DNA of 51,140 bases from an uncultured Acetatifactor sp. (GTDB taxonomy: Bacteria > Bacillota > Clostridia > Lachnospirales > Lachnospiraceae), in assembly GCA_910589035.1 (NCBI GenBank), contig CAJUSI010000051.1, positions 1-51,140 on the forward strand, given 5' to 3'. The notes under the pieces are model-generated. The model was not told the DNA's origin, searched no databases, and saw only the letters and a list, made by a program, of their open reading frames with translations. Positions 43,660-51,140 of this stretch are shown here, in pieces. A program made the translations under genes and the position numbers. Each line of letters starts with the position of its first letter. The stretch's first letter is position 1.

Positions 43660-44268
43660 TTAGTCTGATAAATGCTTCCGCTCACGAGTATATATTGTGC
43701 TTTCTTCCCGTATATTTTTCAGGAGGCTTCCACATACCTCGGTAAGCATACCGCTGATTTCTTCATCGGTAAAGCGGCACATTTTTGTGGCGCAGAGGGT
43801 TGCAATACCATGGGTATAGATCCAGAGGTGCCGGTACAGCGTCCGGGCGGAGGGCCTGAGGATTCCGTAGGTGTCCTGAATGGACAGTAAAATCTCCTCA
43901 TAGCTTTCTTCGATCAACGGCAGCACGCCTGAGAAATCCGGAATTTGCGCCTGTTCCGTCATAAAGAGAAGCTGGAAAAGCTTGGGCTCATTGAGCGAAA
44001 AAAGGATATACTGCATTCCCACGCCCTTAAAGGGCGGAGTCTGCACCAGGCCTCTCTCCACATATTGCTTATACAGCGCTTTGGCGGAGTCGGTTACAGC
44101 CTGCCGGACCTGGTCCATATTTTCGAATACGGTAAAAATCGGCCTTGCCGAACTGCCCAGTTCTATCCCCAAGGCCCTGGCAGTCAGGGCTTCAGGCCCG
44201 TCTCGTCTTACTATGATGGCTGCGGCTTCCACAATTTCCGCTTTTGAGAATTTTGCTTTTGGCGGCAT
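43660..44268 (-). CDS. TetR/AcrR-family repressor of the ABC exporter
   Basis: A 202-residue repressor. The N-terminal TetR helix-turn-helix is FSKAEIVEAAAIIVRRDGPEALTARALGIELGSSARPIFTVF, with the recognition helix near 37-47. The C-terminal ligand-binding part contains SARTLYRHLWIYTHGIAT, the TetR_C (WHG) signature. It is the first gene of the operon and precedes the ABC ATPase by 94 bases. A perfect 18-bp palindrome lies between its promoter and start codon, the expected self-repression layout. The ligand is unknown; it probably is the compound exported by the ABC/FtsX pair. Confidence 0.92.
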   Translation of the reverse strand: MPPKAKFSKAEIVEAAAIIVRRDGPEALTARALGIELGSSARPIFTVFENMDQVRQAVTDSAKALYKQYVERGLVQTPPFKGVGMQYILFSLNEPKLFQLLFMTEQAQIPDFSGVLPLIEESYEEILLSIQDTYGILRPSARTLYRHLWIYTHGIATLCATKMCRFTDEEISGMLTEVCGSLLKNIREESTIYTRERKHLSD

Positions 44269-44285
44269 ATTTTATATACTCCTTA

Positions 44286-44303
44286 TTAAAACAATTGTTT
44301 TAA
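44286..44303. promoter_or_regulatory. 18-bp palindromic TetR operator
   Basis: TTAAAACAATTGTTTTAA is a perfect palindrome, 18 bases before the TetR start codon on the minus strand and just downstream of its -10 box. Size, symmetry and place fit a TetR dimer site. Confidence 0.8.
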
Positions 44304-44315
44304 AACATACATTTT

Positions 44316-44343
44316 ATTATAACTTAATTGAGGAAGAAGTCAA
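44316..44343 (-). promoter_or_regulatory. Promoter of the TetR-ABC-FtsX operon
   Basis: On the minus strand TTGACT (44343-44338), 16-base spacer, TATAAT (44321-44316). The start of transcription would be near 44309, so the operator covers about +6 to +23. Confidence 0.75.
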
Positions 44344-44783
44344 TAGGGGATTGCATTATTATTAAAACGCTTTTGAATCAATAGCTGGGCACTTGACAAC
44401 GAAAGCATTCGCAGCAGGCATAATTTTGATTCCGGTCTATCCTGGACAGGATTCAGATAATGCCATGAAAATACAGTATCCACAGCACGCAGACCAGGAT
44501 CATCACCAGGGCGGAGCCCGGCACCGTCTCTTCCGGAATAAGGAAGTAAGTGAGTATGCGCCCTTCAGATAGTATTCGTCTTCTCAGGGAGATAAGGCAT
44601 TGCATTTTCAGACCATATCCCTTAAAATATTTTGCAGGATTAATACAATGCTCAGCCGGTTTCCTTCCGCATCCCTTTGGAATGCGCATCAGTACAGTTA
44701 AAAGTGCTGTCAGGCTTTTATCCCATTCGGTGGGGAGACATTCCAGTGGAGGAGGACAGCCTGTCCGGGTCAGGGAGGAAGAA
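44344..44783. other. Gap between the TetR operon and the GNAT gene
   Basis: No intact gene. It contains the third copy of the dispersed element (44419-44450). Open frames exist on both strands but none has a start site or recognised family. Confidence 0.5.
44419..44450. repeat. Third copy of the dispersed 30-bp element
   Basis: CATAATTTTGATTCCGGTCT followed by ATCCTGGACAGG matches 2601-2628 and 2722-2755. TCCTGGACAGGA is a small palindrome at its end. Confidence 0.5.
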
Positions 44784-45227
44784 ATGAAGATTATAGAGGT
44801 TACGGAGATGACGCCGTCGCTGGCGGAACGGTTAATCATTGTATGGGAGGAATCCGTTAAGGCGACACATCTGTTTTTATCAGAGAATGAAGTGGAAGAA
44901 ATCAGTAAGTATATCCCCCAGGCCCTGCAGGAGATAGCACATCTGATCATTGCCGTAAACGGGAGCGGCTGCTCCGTGGCGTTTATGGGGATTGAGGGAG
45001 AAAAGCTGGAAATGCTCTTTATCGCTCCCGGAGAGCGGGGGAAGGGCCTGGGAAGGAAGCTGATTCAGTGCGGGATTGAAAAGTATTCCGTCAATGAATT
45101 GGCGGTGAATGAGCAGAATCCGCTTGCGAAAGGTTTTTATGAGCATATGGGGTTTCAGGTTTATAAACGGACGGACTATGACGAGCAGGGCAATCCGTAT
45201 CCGCTTTTATATATGAGACGGAAATGA
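44784..45227 (+). CDS. GNAT family N-acetyltransferase
   Basis: A 147-residue GNAT. LEMLFIAPGERGKGLGRKLI contains the acetyl-CoA loop (RGKGLG), and NPLAKGFYEHMGFQVYKR is motif B. The family resembles YjaB-like acetyltransferases. ATG 44784 is chosen because AGGGAGGAAGAA precedes it; upstream in-frame residues match nothing. It is 34 bases before a second, different GNAT gene, so the two may be co-transcribed. Confidence 0.9.
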   Translation: MKIIEVTEMTPSLAERLIIVWEESVKATHLFLSENEVEEISKYIPQALQEIAHLIIAVNGSGCSVAFMGIEGEKLEMLFIAPGERGKGLGRKLIQCGIEKYSVNELAVNEQNPLAKGFYEHMGFQVYKRTDYDEQGNPYPLLYMRRK

Positions 45228-45261
45228 ACCTGCCCATGACAGGAGAAAGGCCTGGGGTAAT

Positions 45262-45861
45262 ATGAAATGTATGAATACGCCGAGACTGGAGACAGAAAGG
45301 CTGATATTGAGGAAGTTCACGGAAAACGATATGGAAGCGCTGTACCTGATACTGGCAGATAAAGAGGTCAACACCTTTTTGCCGTGGTTCCCGCTGCAAA
45401 ACATGGAGGAAGCGAAGGCTTTCTTTGAAGCAAGGTATGCGGCAGCTTATGAAAAGCCCCGGGCCTGCGCTTACGCCATCTGTCTGAAAGAGGACAACTA
45501 TCCGATTGGCTACATACAGGTGGATATGGAGGAAAGCCATGATTTGGGCTACGGGCTCAGGAGGGAGTTCTGGCACCGGGGAATCGTCACGGAAGCCGGG
45601 GAAGCCGTCATAGCGCAGGTAAAAAAGGATGGGCTTCCCTATATCACGGCGACTCATGACATCAACAATCCCCGCAGCGGCGGAGTGATGAGACAGTTGG
45701 GGATGAAATATCAGTATTCCTATGAGGAGCAGTGGCAGCCGAAGGACTTTCTGGTTACCTTTCGGATGTATCAGTTGAACTTCAATGGAGAAGACGGTGA
45801 TGTCTTTAAGAAGTATTGGGATAGTTCTGCCGTGCATTTTGTGGAACCGGGGATTTTGTAG
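45262..45861 (+). CDS. RimJ/RimL-type GNAT N-acetyltransferase
   Basis: A 199-residue GNAT of the RimJ/RimL type. RLETERLILRKFTENDMEALYLIL is the typical opening, and LGYGLRREFWHRGIVTEAGEAVI is the acetyl-CoA-binding segment. ATHDINNPRSGGVMRQLGMKYQ is motif B. The C-terminus (from about 170) is longer than usual and ends IL. Possible substrates are ribosomal proteins or small amines. ATG 45262 follows AGGAGAAAGGCC. The 3' end overlaps in another frame the first bases of a truncated kinase gene. Confidence 0.88.
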   Translation: MKCMNTPRLETERLILRKFTENDMEALYLILADKEVNTFLPWFPLQNMEEAKAFFEARYAAAYEKPRACAYAICLKEDNYPIGYIQVDMEESHDLGYGLRREFWHRGIVTEAGEAVIAQVKKDGLPYITATHDINNPRSGGVMRQLGMKYQYSYEEQWQPKDFLVTFRMYQLNFNGEDGDVFKKYWDSSAVHFVEPGIL

Positions 45862-45892
45862 AATCAGGATTTGGCAGGAACCGGAACAGGGA

Positions 45893-46327
45893 GCTGATGA
45901 CATATTCTTTTATGTCGTCGCAAATGATTTATTTGAGGAAATGGTGGGAGAAAGCTATCTGCGTGTGGATTACTGGAAATACCTGAGCGAAGTGATTATT
46001 ATGATGTATCACACGGCAAAATTATTTTCAGATATGGGGAAAAATGTGCTGATTGACGGAATCTTAATGGAAAGGGAGGAGCTTAAGCCTCATTATCAGC
46101 AATTATTGGAAATATTACAGGATAACCCCCTTGATATCGTAGAGGTATACTGTCCGCTGGATATTTGCAGACAGCGCAACAGGATGCGCGGAGACAGATA
46201 TGAGACGCAATCCGATGAACAGTATGCGTTAATGGGTGAAAATATCGCATATCGCCTTCGGGTTGACACAAGCATATGCAGCTCCGGAGAATGTGCGGAG
46301 ACGATTATCAGGGAATTGTTTCGTTAA
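45893..46327 (+). pseudogene. N-terminally truncated P-loop kinase (chloramphenicol phosphotransferase-like)
   Basis: About 144 codons starting ADDIFFYVVANDLFEEMVGE continue through NVLIDGILMEREELKPHY and DIVEVYCPLDICRQRNRMRGDR to the end. The CPLDxxxxRNxxRGDR segment is the lid/base-binding region of chloramphenicol-phosphotransferase-like P-loop kinases. The Walker A loop and first helix, which should come before ADD, are absent; upstream lies another gene in a different frame. It is best read as a 5'-deleted gene; internal ATGs could only give an inactive product. Confidence 0.65.
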
Positions 46328-46361
46328 ACAATCAAAACAGGTTCATAGGGAGGAGATGCAT

Positions 46362-48212
46362 ATGCAGAATAACAGATGCAGCGGAAGTGCCCTTGCGCTG
46401 GCAGAGCGGATACAGGAGAAGCTGGAAAGTATTGTACAGGAAAAGAAAACAGCGGCGGTCTGTGCCGCAGTCTGCGGGCCGGAAGGGCTCCTGGCGGCAG
46501 CCTGTGCCGGCACCAGGGGGTTCGAGGACAGCCTGGCCCAGGTGGATGATTTATACAATATAGGCTCCGTCTCCAAGATCTATGTGACGGCTGCCGTGAT
46601 GAAGCTGGTGCAGGAGGGAAAGATATCCCTGGATGAACCGGTGCACAGATACCTGCCGGACTGGAAGCTGGCGGACAGCCGCTGCCCGGAGATTACTGTC
46701 CGAATGCTTTTGAACCATTCCTCCGGGATACCGGGGACAAATCTCCATGACCATCTGGCGCCGGAGGAAGGGGAGGAGCTTTTTACAGGGAAATACCGGA
46801 ATACGCCGGAGTACTGGCAGACGGTGAAGCTTCGGGCCAGGCCGGGCAGTTTCTCCGGTTACTGTAATGACGGCTTCGATCTGGCGGCCGAAGTGGTGGA
46901 GGCGGTGACCGGAGAGCCTTATATCCGCTGGCTTCGGGAGCAGATCACGGGGCCTGCGGGACTCCCTTCCGTGGGAGTGGGCAGAAGGCTTGCGGAAGGG
47001 TATGTGAAGGTGTCCTGCCGGGGAGAGGAACCGGAATATTATAATTGCTTCGGCGCGGGAGCCATCCATACCACCGTGCCGGAGTGCGCCATGTTCGGTT
47101 CTCTTTTTATCGATTCCAAAGGCATTATCGGACAGGAATATCTGGACGAGACCAGGCGGCCCCAGGGGGTGAGCTTCCTGCAGGGGGCATACGATGCGGT
47201 AAACTACTGTCTGGGATGGGATTCTCCCTACACCAGGAACCGGATTCCCCTGGGGGAAGGCGCAGTGATAAAGTCGGGCGGTACGGAGCAGTTTACCAGT
47301 TACCTGATAGTGAGCTCTGCCTGCAGGCTGTCGCTGGCCATTTCGGCCACCAATGACGGCGATGTTCCGTGGCTTGATGTGTTGGAGGACATCGGCGGAG
47401 AGGCTTTGGAGCTTCTTAGAAAGGAACGGAAGGAAGACGAGAATGCAGTGGATAGAGTGGGAGAAGGAGCGTCTGGCTGTAAGCGGCAGGGGGAAGGGAA
47501 CTGCTTCCAAACGCTGGAATCCGGAATAGGCGATAGTGATAGCGCTCAAACACCGAAACCCGAAACAGGCGATAGTGACAGCGTTCAAACATCGGAACCC
47601 GGAAGCATCGAAAAGAAAAGTTCCAGAGCACCAGAACCTGGCGCCGCCCCCAAAAGCACCCCCATAGAAGACCCCTGCAGGTACAGCGGACTGGCATACG
47701 GGAGTGTCGGCGTTTATCAATTTACCGTCCAGGAGTATACGCTGAACACAGAAACCCTGCAAAAGGGAGGCGGCTGGCTAAGGGATGAAGAACTGAACGG
47801 TTTCCGATGGGACGGGAAAGCCTTTGTAAAAGGGGAGCATGACCGGATTACGGCAGAGGAATATGACGGAAAAGTCTACTATATAAGGTGGGGAGTGGCT
47901 TTTTGCCAGAAGAACAGCGGCTATCCCTCTCCCGGAACCCTCTGGCCCCGCCTGGCAGGAGCCTGCTTTACAGGGGAAGGAGGGGAGGAGATCTTCGGCA
48001 GAATCTGTCTGGAAAGCATCAATGAAGAAAATGTGCTGATCTTTACCACGGATCATGAGGAATACCCGGTGGTGCCTCTGATATGCGATCCCCGGAGGGA
48101 GGATGAAACCTGCCTGATTTCGGAGACAAGCTGGGACGGAATCGTCTTCCGCCTGGAGCAGGAGGAAGACAGAATCCGGTTATGCATGGGGACGGACAGA
48201 TATATCCGATAG
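46362..48212 (+). CDS. Serine beta-lactamase-fold hydrolase with C-terminal domain
   Basis: A 616-residue protein. The N-terminal beta-lactamase/PBP-type domain (about 15-350) has the nucleophile motif SVSK, YCND as the YxN motif and KSGGTEQ as the KTG-like motif. This class C-like family includes esterases and D-amino acid peptidases. After a repeat-rich linker (about 383-434) a C-terminal domain (about 440-616) with many beta strands follows. No signal peptide is seen, so it is probably cytoplasmic and not a classic resistance enzyme. AGGAG lies six bases before ATG 46362; ATG 46356 overlaps that site. Substrate unknown. Confidence 0.88.
   Translation: MQNNRCSGSALALAERIQEKLESIVQEKKTAAVCAAVCGPEGLLAAACAGTRGFEDSLAQVDDLYNIGSVSKIYVTAAVMKLVQEGKISLDEPVHRYLPDWKLADSRCPEITVRMLLNHSSGIPGTNLHDHLAPEEGEELFTGKYRNTPEYWQTVKLRARPGSFSGYCNDGFDLAAEVVEAVTGEPYIRWLREQITGPAGLPSVGVGRRLAEGYVKVSCRGEEPEYYNCFGAGAIHTTVPECAMFGSLFIDSKGIIGQEYLDETRRPQGVSFLQGAYDAVNYCLGWDSPYTRNRIPLGEGAVIKSGGTEQFTSYLIVSSACRLSLAISATNDGDVPWLDVLEDIGGEALELLRKERKEDENAVDRVGEGASGCKRQGEGNCFQTLESGIGDSDSAQTPKPETGDSDSVQTSEPGSIEKKSSRAPEPGAAPKSTPIEDPCRYSGLAYGSVGVYQFTVQEYTLNTETLQKGGGWLRDEELNGFRWDGKAFVKGEHDRITAEEYDGKVYYIRWGVAFCQKNSGYPSPGTLWPRLAGACFTGEGGEEIFGRICLESINEENVLIFTTDHEEYPVVPLICDPRREDETCLISETSWDGIVFRLEQEEDRIRLCMGTDRYIR
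47508..47663 (+). repeat. In-frame 39-bp x4 repeat in the hydrolase linker
   Basis: Units start at 47508, 47547, 47586 and 47625 and encode QTLESGIGDSDSA, QTPKPETGDSDSV, QTSEPGSIEKKSS and RAPEPGAAPKSTP. The first two are the most alike; decay increases toward the 3' side. The linker is rich in Pro, Ser and Asp. Confidence 0.85.
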
Positions 48213-48217
48213 GCAGT

Positions 48218-48502
48218 TTACGTTACGCTGTTTTCTAAGACTTCCATTTTACAGCGCAGCTTCTCCCTCAGCCCGACCATCCAATCCGGTTCATTGGAAA
48301 ACGCTTCGGCAACACAGCGAATCAGTCCGGCATAAGAATACAAGTTGCAGAATCGCCGCATCAGCTTTTCTTCATAATCAGGTTCTAATGCTTTTACGCT
48401 CTGATACCCTTGCAGGAACGTTTTCCGGGCGGCGGGCTGCCTGTCCGCGGGAATGTCATCCAGCAGCGCCTCCAGTGCCTGCTTCAAATCATTGTATGAC
48501 AT
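48218..48502 (-). CDS. Small protein resembling the C-terminus of an APH-type phosphotransferase
   Basis: A 94-residue helical protein. The stretch FLQGYQSVKALEPDYEEK, and LYSYAGLIRCVAEAF followed by EPDWM, resembles the last helices of aminoglycoside-phosphotransferase-like kinases, but there is no kinase core. The start at 48502 is favoured by AGAGGATGGAT upstream; 48517 is an in-frame alternative. It is either a relic of a larger gene or an unrelated small helical protein; I lean to the former with low confidence. It is convergent with the hydrolase gene, six bases apart. Confidence 0.45.
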   Translation of the reverse strand: MSYNDLKQALEALLDDIPADRQPAARKTFLQGYQSVKALEPDYEEKLMRRFCNLYSYAGLIRCVAEAFSNEPDWMVGLREKLRCKMEVLENSVT

Positions 48503-48611
48503 ATCCATCCTCTCCATTTTCGCTCTGTTATGTATAGATTGACATACCCTTTGCCCCTTATCTTACCACAATTCCATGGACATAGAAATAGCAAGTTTTC
48601 CGGCTGCATCA

Positions 48612-48640
48612 TTGATTTACGGGTCTGTTGGCAGTATAAT
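48612..48640 (+). promoter_or_regulatory. Promoter of the SUKH gene pair
   Basis: TTGATT (48612-48617), 17-base spacer and perfect TATAAT (48635-48640), 53 bases before the first SUKH gene. Confidence 0.75.
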
Positions 48641-48693
48641 AAAACTGGATGGACGCAAGCAGGAACAAAAGCAGGTGAAGGAGAACTGGCATT

Positions 48694-49635
48694 ATGTTTT
48701 GGAAGAAAGAAGCCCCCAAATTTGAAGTACGCCCATTGTACTCGATCCGTGAGGAACTGGAACTGATCAGGGAGTTTTGCTGGCAGCCCAAACTGGCGGC
48801 AGGCAAAATCTATACAGAGGAAGAAATGGACGCGGTAGAAAAACGGCTGAACTTTAAGCTGCCGCTGCCTCTCCGGGAACTTTATCTGGTGCTGGGCGAC
48901 TATATGTGCGATAAGAAAGATGACTGGTTTTGCAGCCCGGAGGAACTCCATTGGAACGGCAGGTATCTGTTGGTGACAGCCATGGAGAGAACCAATCGGG
49001 GATGGGGGATTTACCGAAAAGATCCCTGGCTTTCCGTGTATAACTGGCAGCGGAGCGGGGTCAACAGTTACGGCGAAGAGAAGGATGAAAAGCCGAAATC
49101 AGAGGTGGTAAGAAAAAGTGCATACAATCAGTATTTCTCGAAAGCCTGCTTTTATTGGGATATTTTTATTATCCATAATGTGCTGGATAAGGTCTTGTGG
49201 GACTGGTGGAAGCTGCACCAATCCCGGATGACAGAGGAAATGTCTCCTTTTTACATCGGCTGCTCCCTGCCAAAGAAATTGGACGAAATGCGGAAAGTCC
49301 GCCAGAGAATGGAGAAGTGGCTGGTCCCCATCTCGTCAAAGGCAGAGCTTATACGGGTGGAATTGTTCAGAAAGAATGCAGGGCCGGAGGATTATGTGGT
49401 CTATGCTTATACAGACCCGGAGAAAACCCTGCTGATCCTGTCCTTTAGCGCCCAGGAAAAATATGGGATGATTACCAAAAAGCCGGTTCCCTATTCCTTT
49501 GCAGAACAGGTGGAAGAAAAGACCGGGATGCTGTTCTGGTCCTGGAATGGGCAGGGCCGGGAACGGATGGAGGAAATGGAAGAAAAGCATTCCAAAGAAA
49601 AGGAAATGCAGGCGGCGGGACTTTTTAGAAGGTAA
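48694..49635 (+). CDS. SMI1/KNR4 (SUKH) family protein, copy 1
   Basis: A 313-residue protein. The EEEMDAVEKRLNFKLPLPLRELYLVLG segment is the SUKH signature (E-x-x-L-x-x-x-LP-x-x-x-R-x-x-Y). A GRYLLVTAMERTNRGWGIYR stretch follows. SUKH proteins often protect cells against contact-dependent or secreted toxins. No toxin gene is seen here; the C-terminal residues after 280 are charged and probably unstructured. The start is ATG 48694, after AAGGAGAACTGGCATT. A clear promoter precedes it, and a paralogue starts 45 bases after its stop. Confidence 0.8.
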   Translation: MFWKKEAPKFEVRPLYSIREELELIREFCWQPKLAAGKIYTEEEMDAVEKRLNFKLPLPLRELYLVLGDYMCDKKDDWFCSPEELHWNGRYLLVTAMERTNRGWGIYRKDPWLSVYNWQRSGVNSYGEEKDEKPKSEVVRKSAYNQYFSKACFYWDIFIIHNVLDKVLWDWWKLHQSRMTEEMSPFYIGCSLPKKLDEMRKVRQRMEKWLVPISSKAELIRVELFRKNAGPEDYVVYAYTDPEKTLLILSFSAQEKYGMITKKPVPYSFAEQVEEKTGMLFWSWNGQGRERMEEMEEKHSKEKEMQAAGLFRR

Positions 49636-49680
49636 AAAGTTTGATTGGTTTGTGTGGAGAGACATGCAGGAGGCATAGAT

Positions 49681-50562
49681 ATGTATTCAATCGAAAAGGA
49701 ATTAAAGATACTTAGACAGTTCATCAGCCCGAAGCTTATGGACGACCTGAAAAAATGGAAATGCTATTCGGAGGAGGAAATCCTGGCGACAGAGAAGCGG
49801 CTCCATGTAAAACTCCCCGTTCCTATCCGGGACATTTATCGGCACATGGCAGACCTGTTGGTCACCAGCGGTTATCTGCGTCCATTGGAGCTTCTTCACT
49901 GGGAGGGAAGATATCTGGGATTTTTTCTTTCCCCCGGAGAAGACAGCGTGGTCGGGATACAAAAGGGCAAAACTTCGGGCGAGCTGTATATGTGGGAGGA
50001 AAATGATCCGAAAGGAATATCCTGGGAATATTTGGATAATCTGGAAACCGCCTGTGAGGAGGGGGATGAGGAGGGAAAACGAAAGGCTGTGGCAGCTTAT
50101 CAGAAATACTGGAAAAGGCGGAATATCCCTTTTATCCACGCTCCTTTAAACGTCCATAAGCAGGATCAAGGCCCTTGGTTTAACCAACACTTGGAAGGAT
50201 ATGGGTTATTTCTGTCAATCCACTCCATCCAGGAATGGGAGGGAATGGCCTGGCATGAACATACAGGGGAAACAACCTGCCTGTTCAGCGATTTCTTCCC
50301 TGCAAGGTTTTCAAAGGAATATTTTCAAAACATCGCAGAGCGGATTCAGGATGATTTTAAACCTCTCTCGGACCATCCGGAACTGATGGATCTGGACGAT
50401 TTTCCGTTGCGGATGGCATATGTCCACAAAGATCTGGAGGCCTTGCTGATTCTGGGGCTGGAACCGGTCTGTTTTATGCTGCTGACAAAGACGGCCGCAG
50501 AGAGCGGCTTGCTTGAAAAGGTTCAGGAACAGACGGGTCTGGCTTTTCATGTGGGATTTTAG
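49681..50562 (+). CDS. SMI1/KNR4 (SUKH) family protein, copy 2
   Basis: A 293-residue paralogue of the preceding protein. EEEILATEKRLHVKLPVPIRDIYRHMADL aligns with the SUKH signature of copy 1, and LLHWEGRYLGFFLSPGEDSVVGI and EQTGLAFHVGF match its later parts. The pair has diverged, which suits immunity proteins specialised for different toxins; that is inferred. ATG 49681 has AGGAGG seven bases upstream; an earlier GTG in the same frame has none. Fragments of its 3' end are repeated downstream at 50561-50598 and 50762-50799. Confidence 0.82.
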   Translation: MYSIEKELKILRQFISPKLMDDLKKWKCYSEEEILATEKRLHVKLPVPIRDIYRHMADLLVTSGYLRPLELLHWEGRYLGFFLSPGEDSVVGIQKGKTSGELYMWEENDPKGISWEYLDNLETACEEGDEEGKRKAVAAYQKYWKRRNIPFIHAPLNVHKQDQGPWFNQHLEGYGLFLSIHSIQEWEGMAWHEHTGETTCLFSDFFPARFSKEYFQNIAERIQDDFKPLSDHPELMDLDDFPLRMAYVHKDLEALLILGLEPVCFMLLTKTAAESGLLEKVQEQTGLAFHVGF

Positions 50563-50799
50563 GAACATACCGGTCTGGCTTTTTATGTGGGATTTTGACT
50601 GCATGCCAATGGAATCTGCAGCAGGCAAAAGGAAAGATTGCCAGTCATACAGACTGTCTATAGACAGATTCGTAAATTCCGGCAGTCCTGCGTATCAGAA
50701 TATGCAGTGCGGAGCAGTCGGTTTTCATGCGCTGGCAGCGCACTGCCATGCGTATAGAATTCAGGAACGAACGGGCCTGGGTTTTATGTGGAATTTTAG
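50525..50799 (+). repeat. Repeated 3' ends of the SUKH gene
   Basis: The last about 37 bases of SUKH copy 2 (AGGAACAGACGGGTCTGGC... to ATTTTAG, 50525-50562) recur directly at 50561-50598 (AGGAACATACCGGTCTGGC... to ATTTTGA) and again at 50762-50799 (CAGGAACGAACGGGCCTGG... to ATTTTAG). The copies keep the ATGTGG-ATTTT end. This suggests collapsed extra paralogues. Confidence 0.8.
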
Positions 50800-50845
50800 A
50801 AATAAGACGGACGAGAAAATGAGAAGGCCGGCAGGGGAGCAGAGG

Positions 50846-51140
50846 ATGAGAAGAAATAACGGAACAGGAAAACGGCTGCGGCTGATACCTCTTATATTGG
50901 GAGGCTATGCTGCATTTCTGGGTTTTGGTCTGGCAGTGATCGGGCTTGCTGAGATAAGGGAAGGGATTGGCATTGTCCGGCTCCTGATCGGGATTGGCAT
51001 GGCGGGCTTTGGTTTGCTGGGGATATGGGACGGGGTGCGTGATCTGGTGGGGCCGGATAAAAAGCCGGAGCAGGCGCCGGCCAGCCAGTTTATCCTTACG
51101 GACACATCCGGAAACAGGACGTCCAATGTTACGGCGGAGG
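50846..51140 (+). CDS. Small membrane protein, 3' end cut by window edge
   Basis: The frame is open to the last base (98 codons seen). After a basic start (MRRNNGTGKRLR) come two hydrophobic helices, LIPLILGGYAAFLGFGLAVIG and a GIVRLLIGIGMAGFGLLGIW segment, split by AEIREG. The rest is polar (GPDKKPEQAPASQF...) and continues outside. GGGGAGCAGAGG precedes ATG 50846; ATG 50819 in the same frame has a poorer site. No family is recognised. It could be a small inner-membrane partner of the SUKH genes or an unrelated gene. Confidence 0.6.
   Translation, partial: MRRNNGTGKRLRLIPLILGGYAAFLGFGLAVIGLAEIREGIGIVRLLIGIGMAGFGLLGIWDGVRDLVGPDKKPEQAPASQFILTDTSGNRTSNVTAE

Noticed and set aside
46551..47762. 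403-codon minus-strand frame opposite the beta-lactamase-fold gene
   Set aside because: Shadow frame of a gene with intact catalytic motifs.

Overview
The window looks like chromosomal DNA of a gut-type Clostridia bacterium, most probably a Lachnospiraceae member. The grounds are GC near 50 percent, strong AGGAGG-type ribosome binding sites, and several families typical of that group: Rpn-like PD-(D/E)XK nucleases, an AAA-ATPase/DUF1703 protein, a DUF6483 protein, a DUF5700 metalloprotease-like protein and a MutS2-like ATPase. No sequence search was run; family names come from recognising motifs and overall sequence.

Layout. 1-774 is the 3' part of an Rpn-like nuclease, followed by a repeat-rich gap. 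1596-4625 is a three-gene ABC-2 exporter, then a MutS2-like protein (4695-6800) convergent with a hemerythrin/response-regulator protein (6804-8441, minus). A sigma-A-type promoter at 8679-8707 faces an accessory cluster (8881-16508): two GNAT/FemAB-like acyltransferases, three B12-binding radical SAM enzymes, a class I methyltransferase and an AT-rich NUDIX gene. An ABC ATPase relic and an AAA/DUF1703 protein (17131-18855) lead into a complete Wadjet plasmid-defence operon, jetABCD (19021-25837), with a frameshifted small ORF between jetA and jetB. Next are a MerR regulator with its own 19-bp-spacer promoter, a MATE exporter and, on the minus strand, a methionyl-tRNA-synthetase-like gene preceded by a tiny transcription unit.

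32.7-33.9 kb is a small gene graveyard: a frameshifted Rpn gene and a GNAT gene that lost its start codon and middle. 34.0-41.3 kb holds mostly single genes: AraC/GyrI-like regulator, DUF5700, DUF6483, GNAT, hypotheticals, HAD hydrolase, YcaQ-like protein, DUF3795. 41.5-44.3 kb is a TetR - ABC ATPase - FtsX permease operon on the minus strand with a perfect 18-bp palindromic operator. 44.8-48.2 kb has two GNATs, a truncated P-loop kinase and a serine beta-lactamase-fold protein. The right end has a tandem pair of SMI1/KNR4 (SUKH) immunity-type proteins and a membrane protein cut by the window edge.

Themes. The most likely undescribed system is the acyltransferase / triple B12-radical-SAM / methyltransferase cluster; its product cannot be told from sequence. 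A second theme is tandem repeats: short in-frame repeats or low-complexity inserts sit in linkers of JetD, the hemerythrin protein and the beta-lactamase, with others in MutS2-like, JetC, the 42.8-kb ABC ATPase and FtsX, and related arrays lie between genes. A third theme is gene decay: at least five truncated or frameshifted genes and several duplicated 3' ends.
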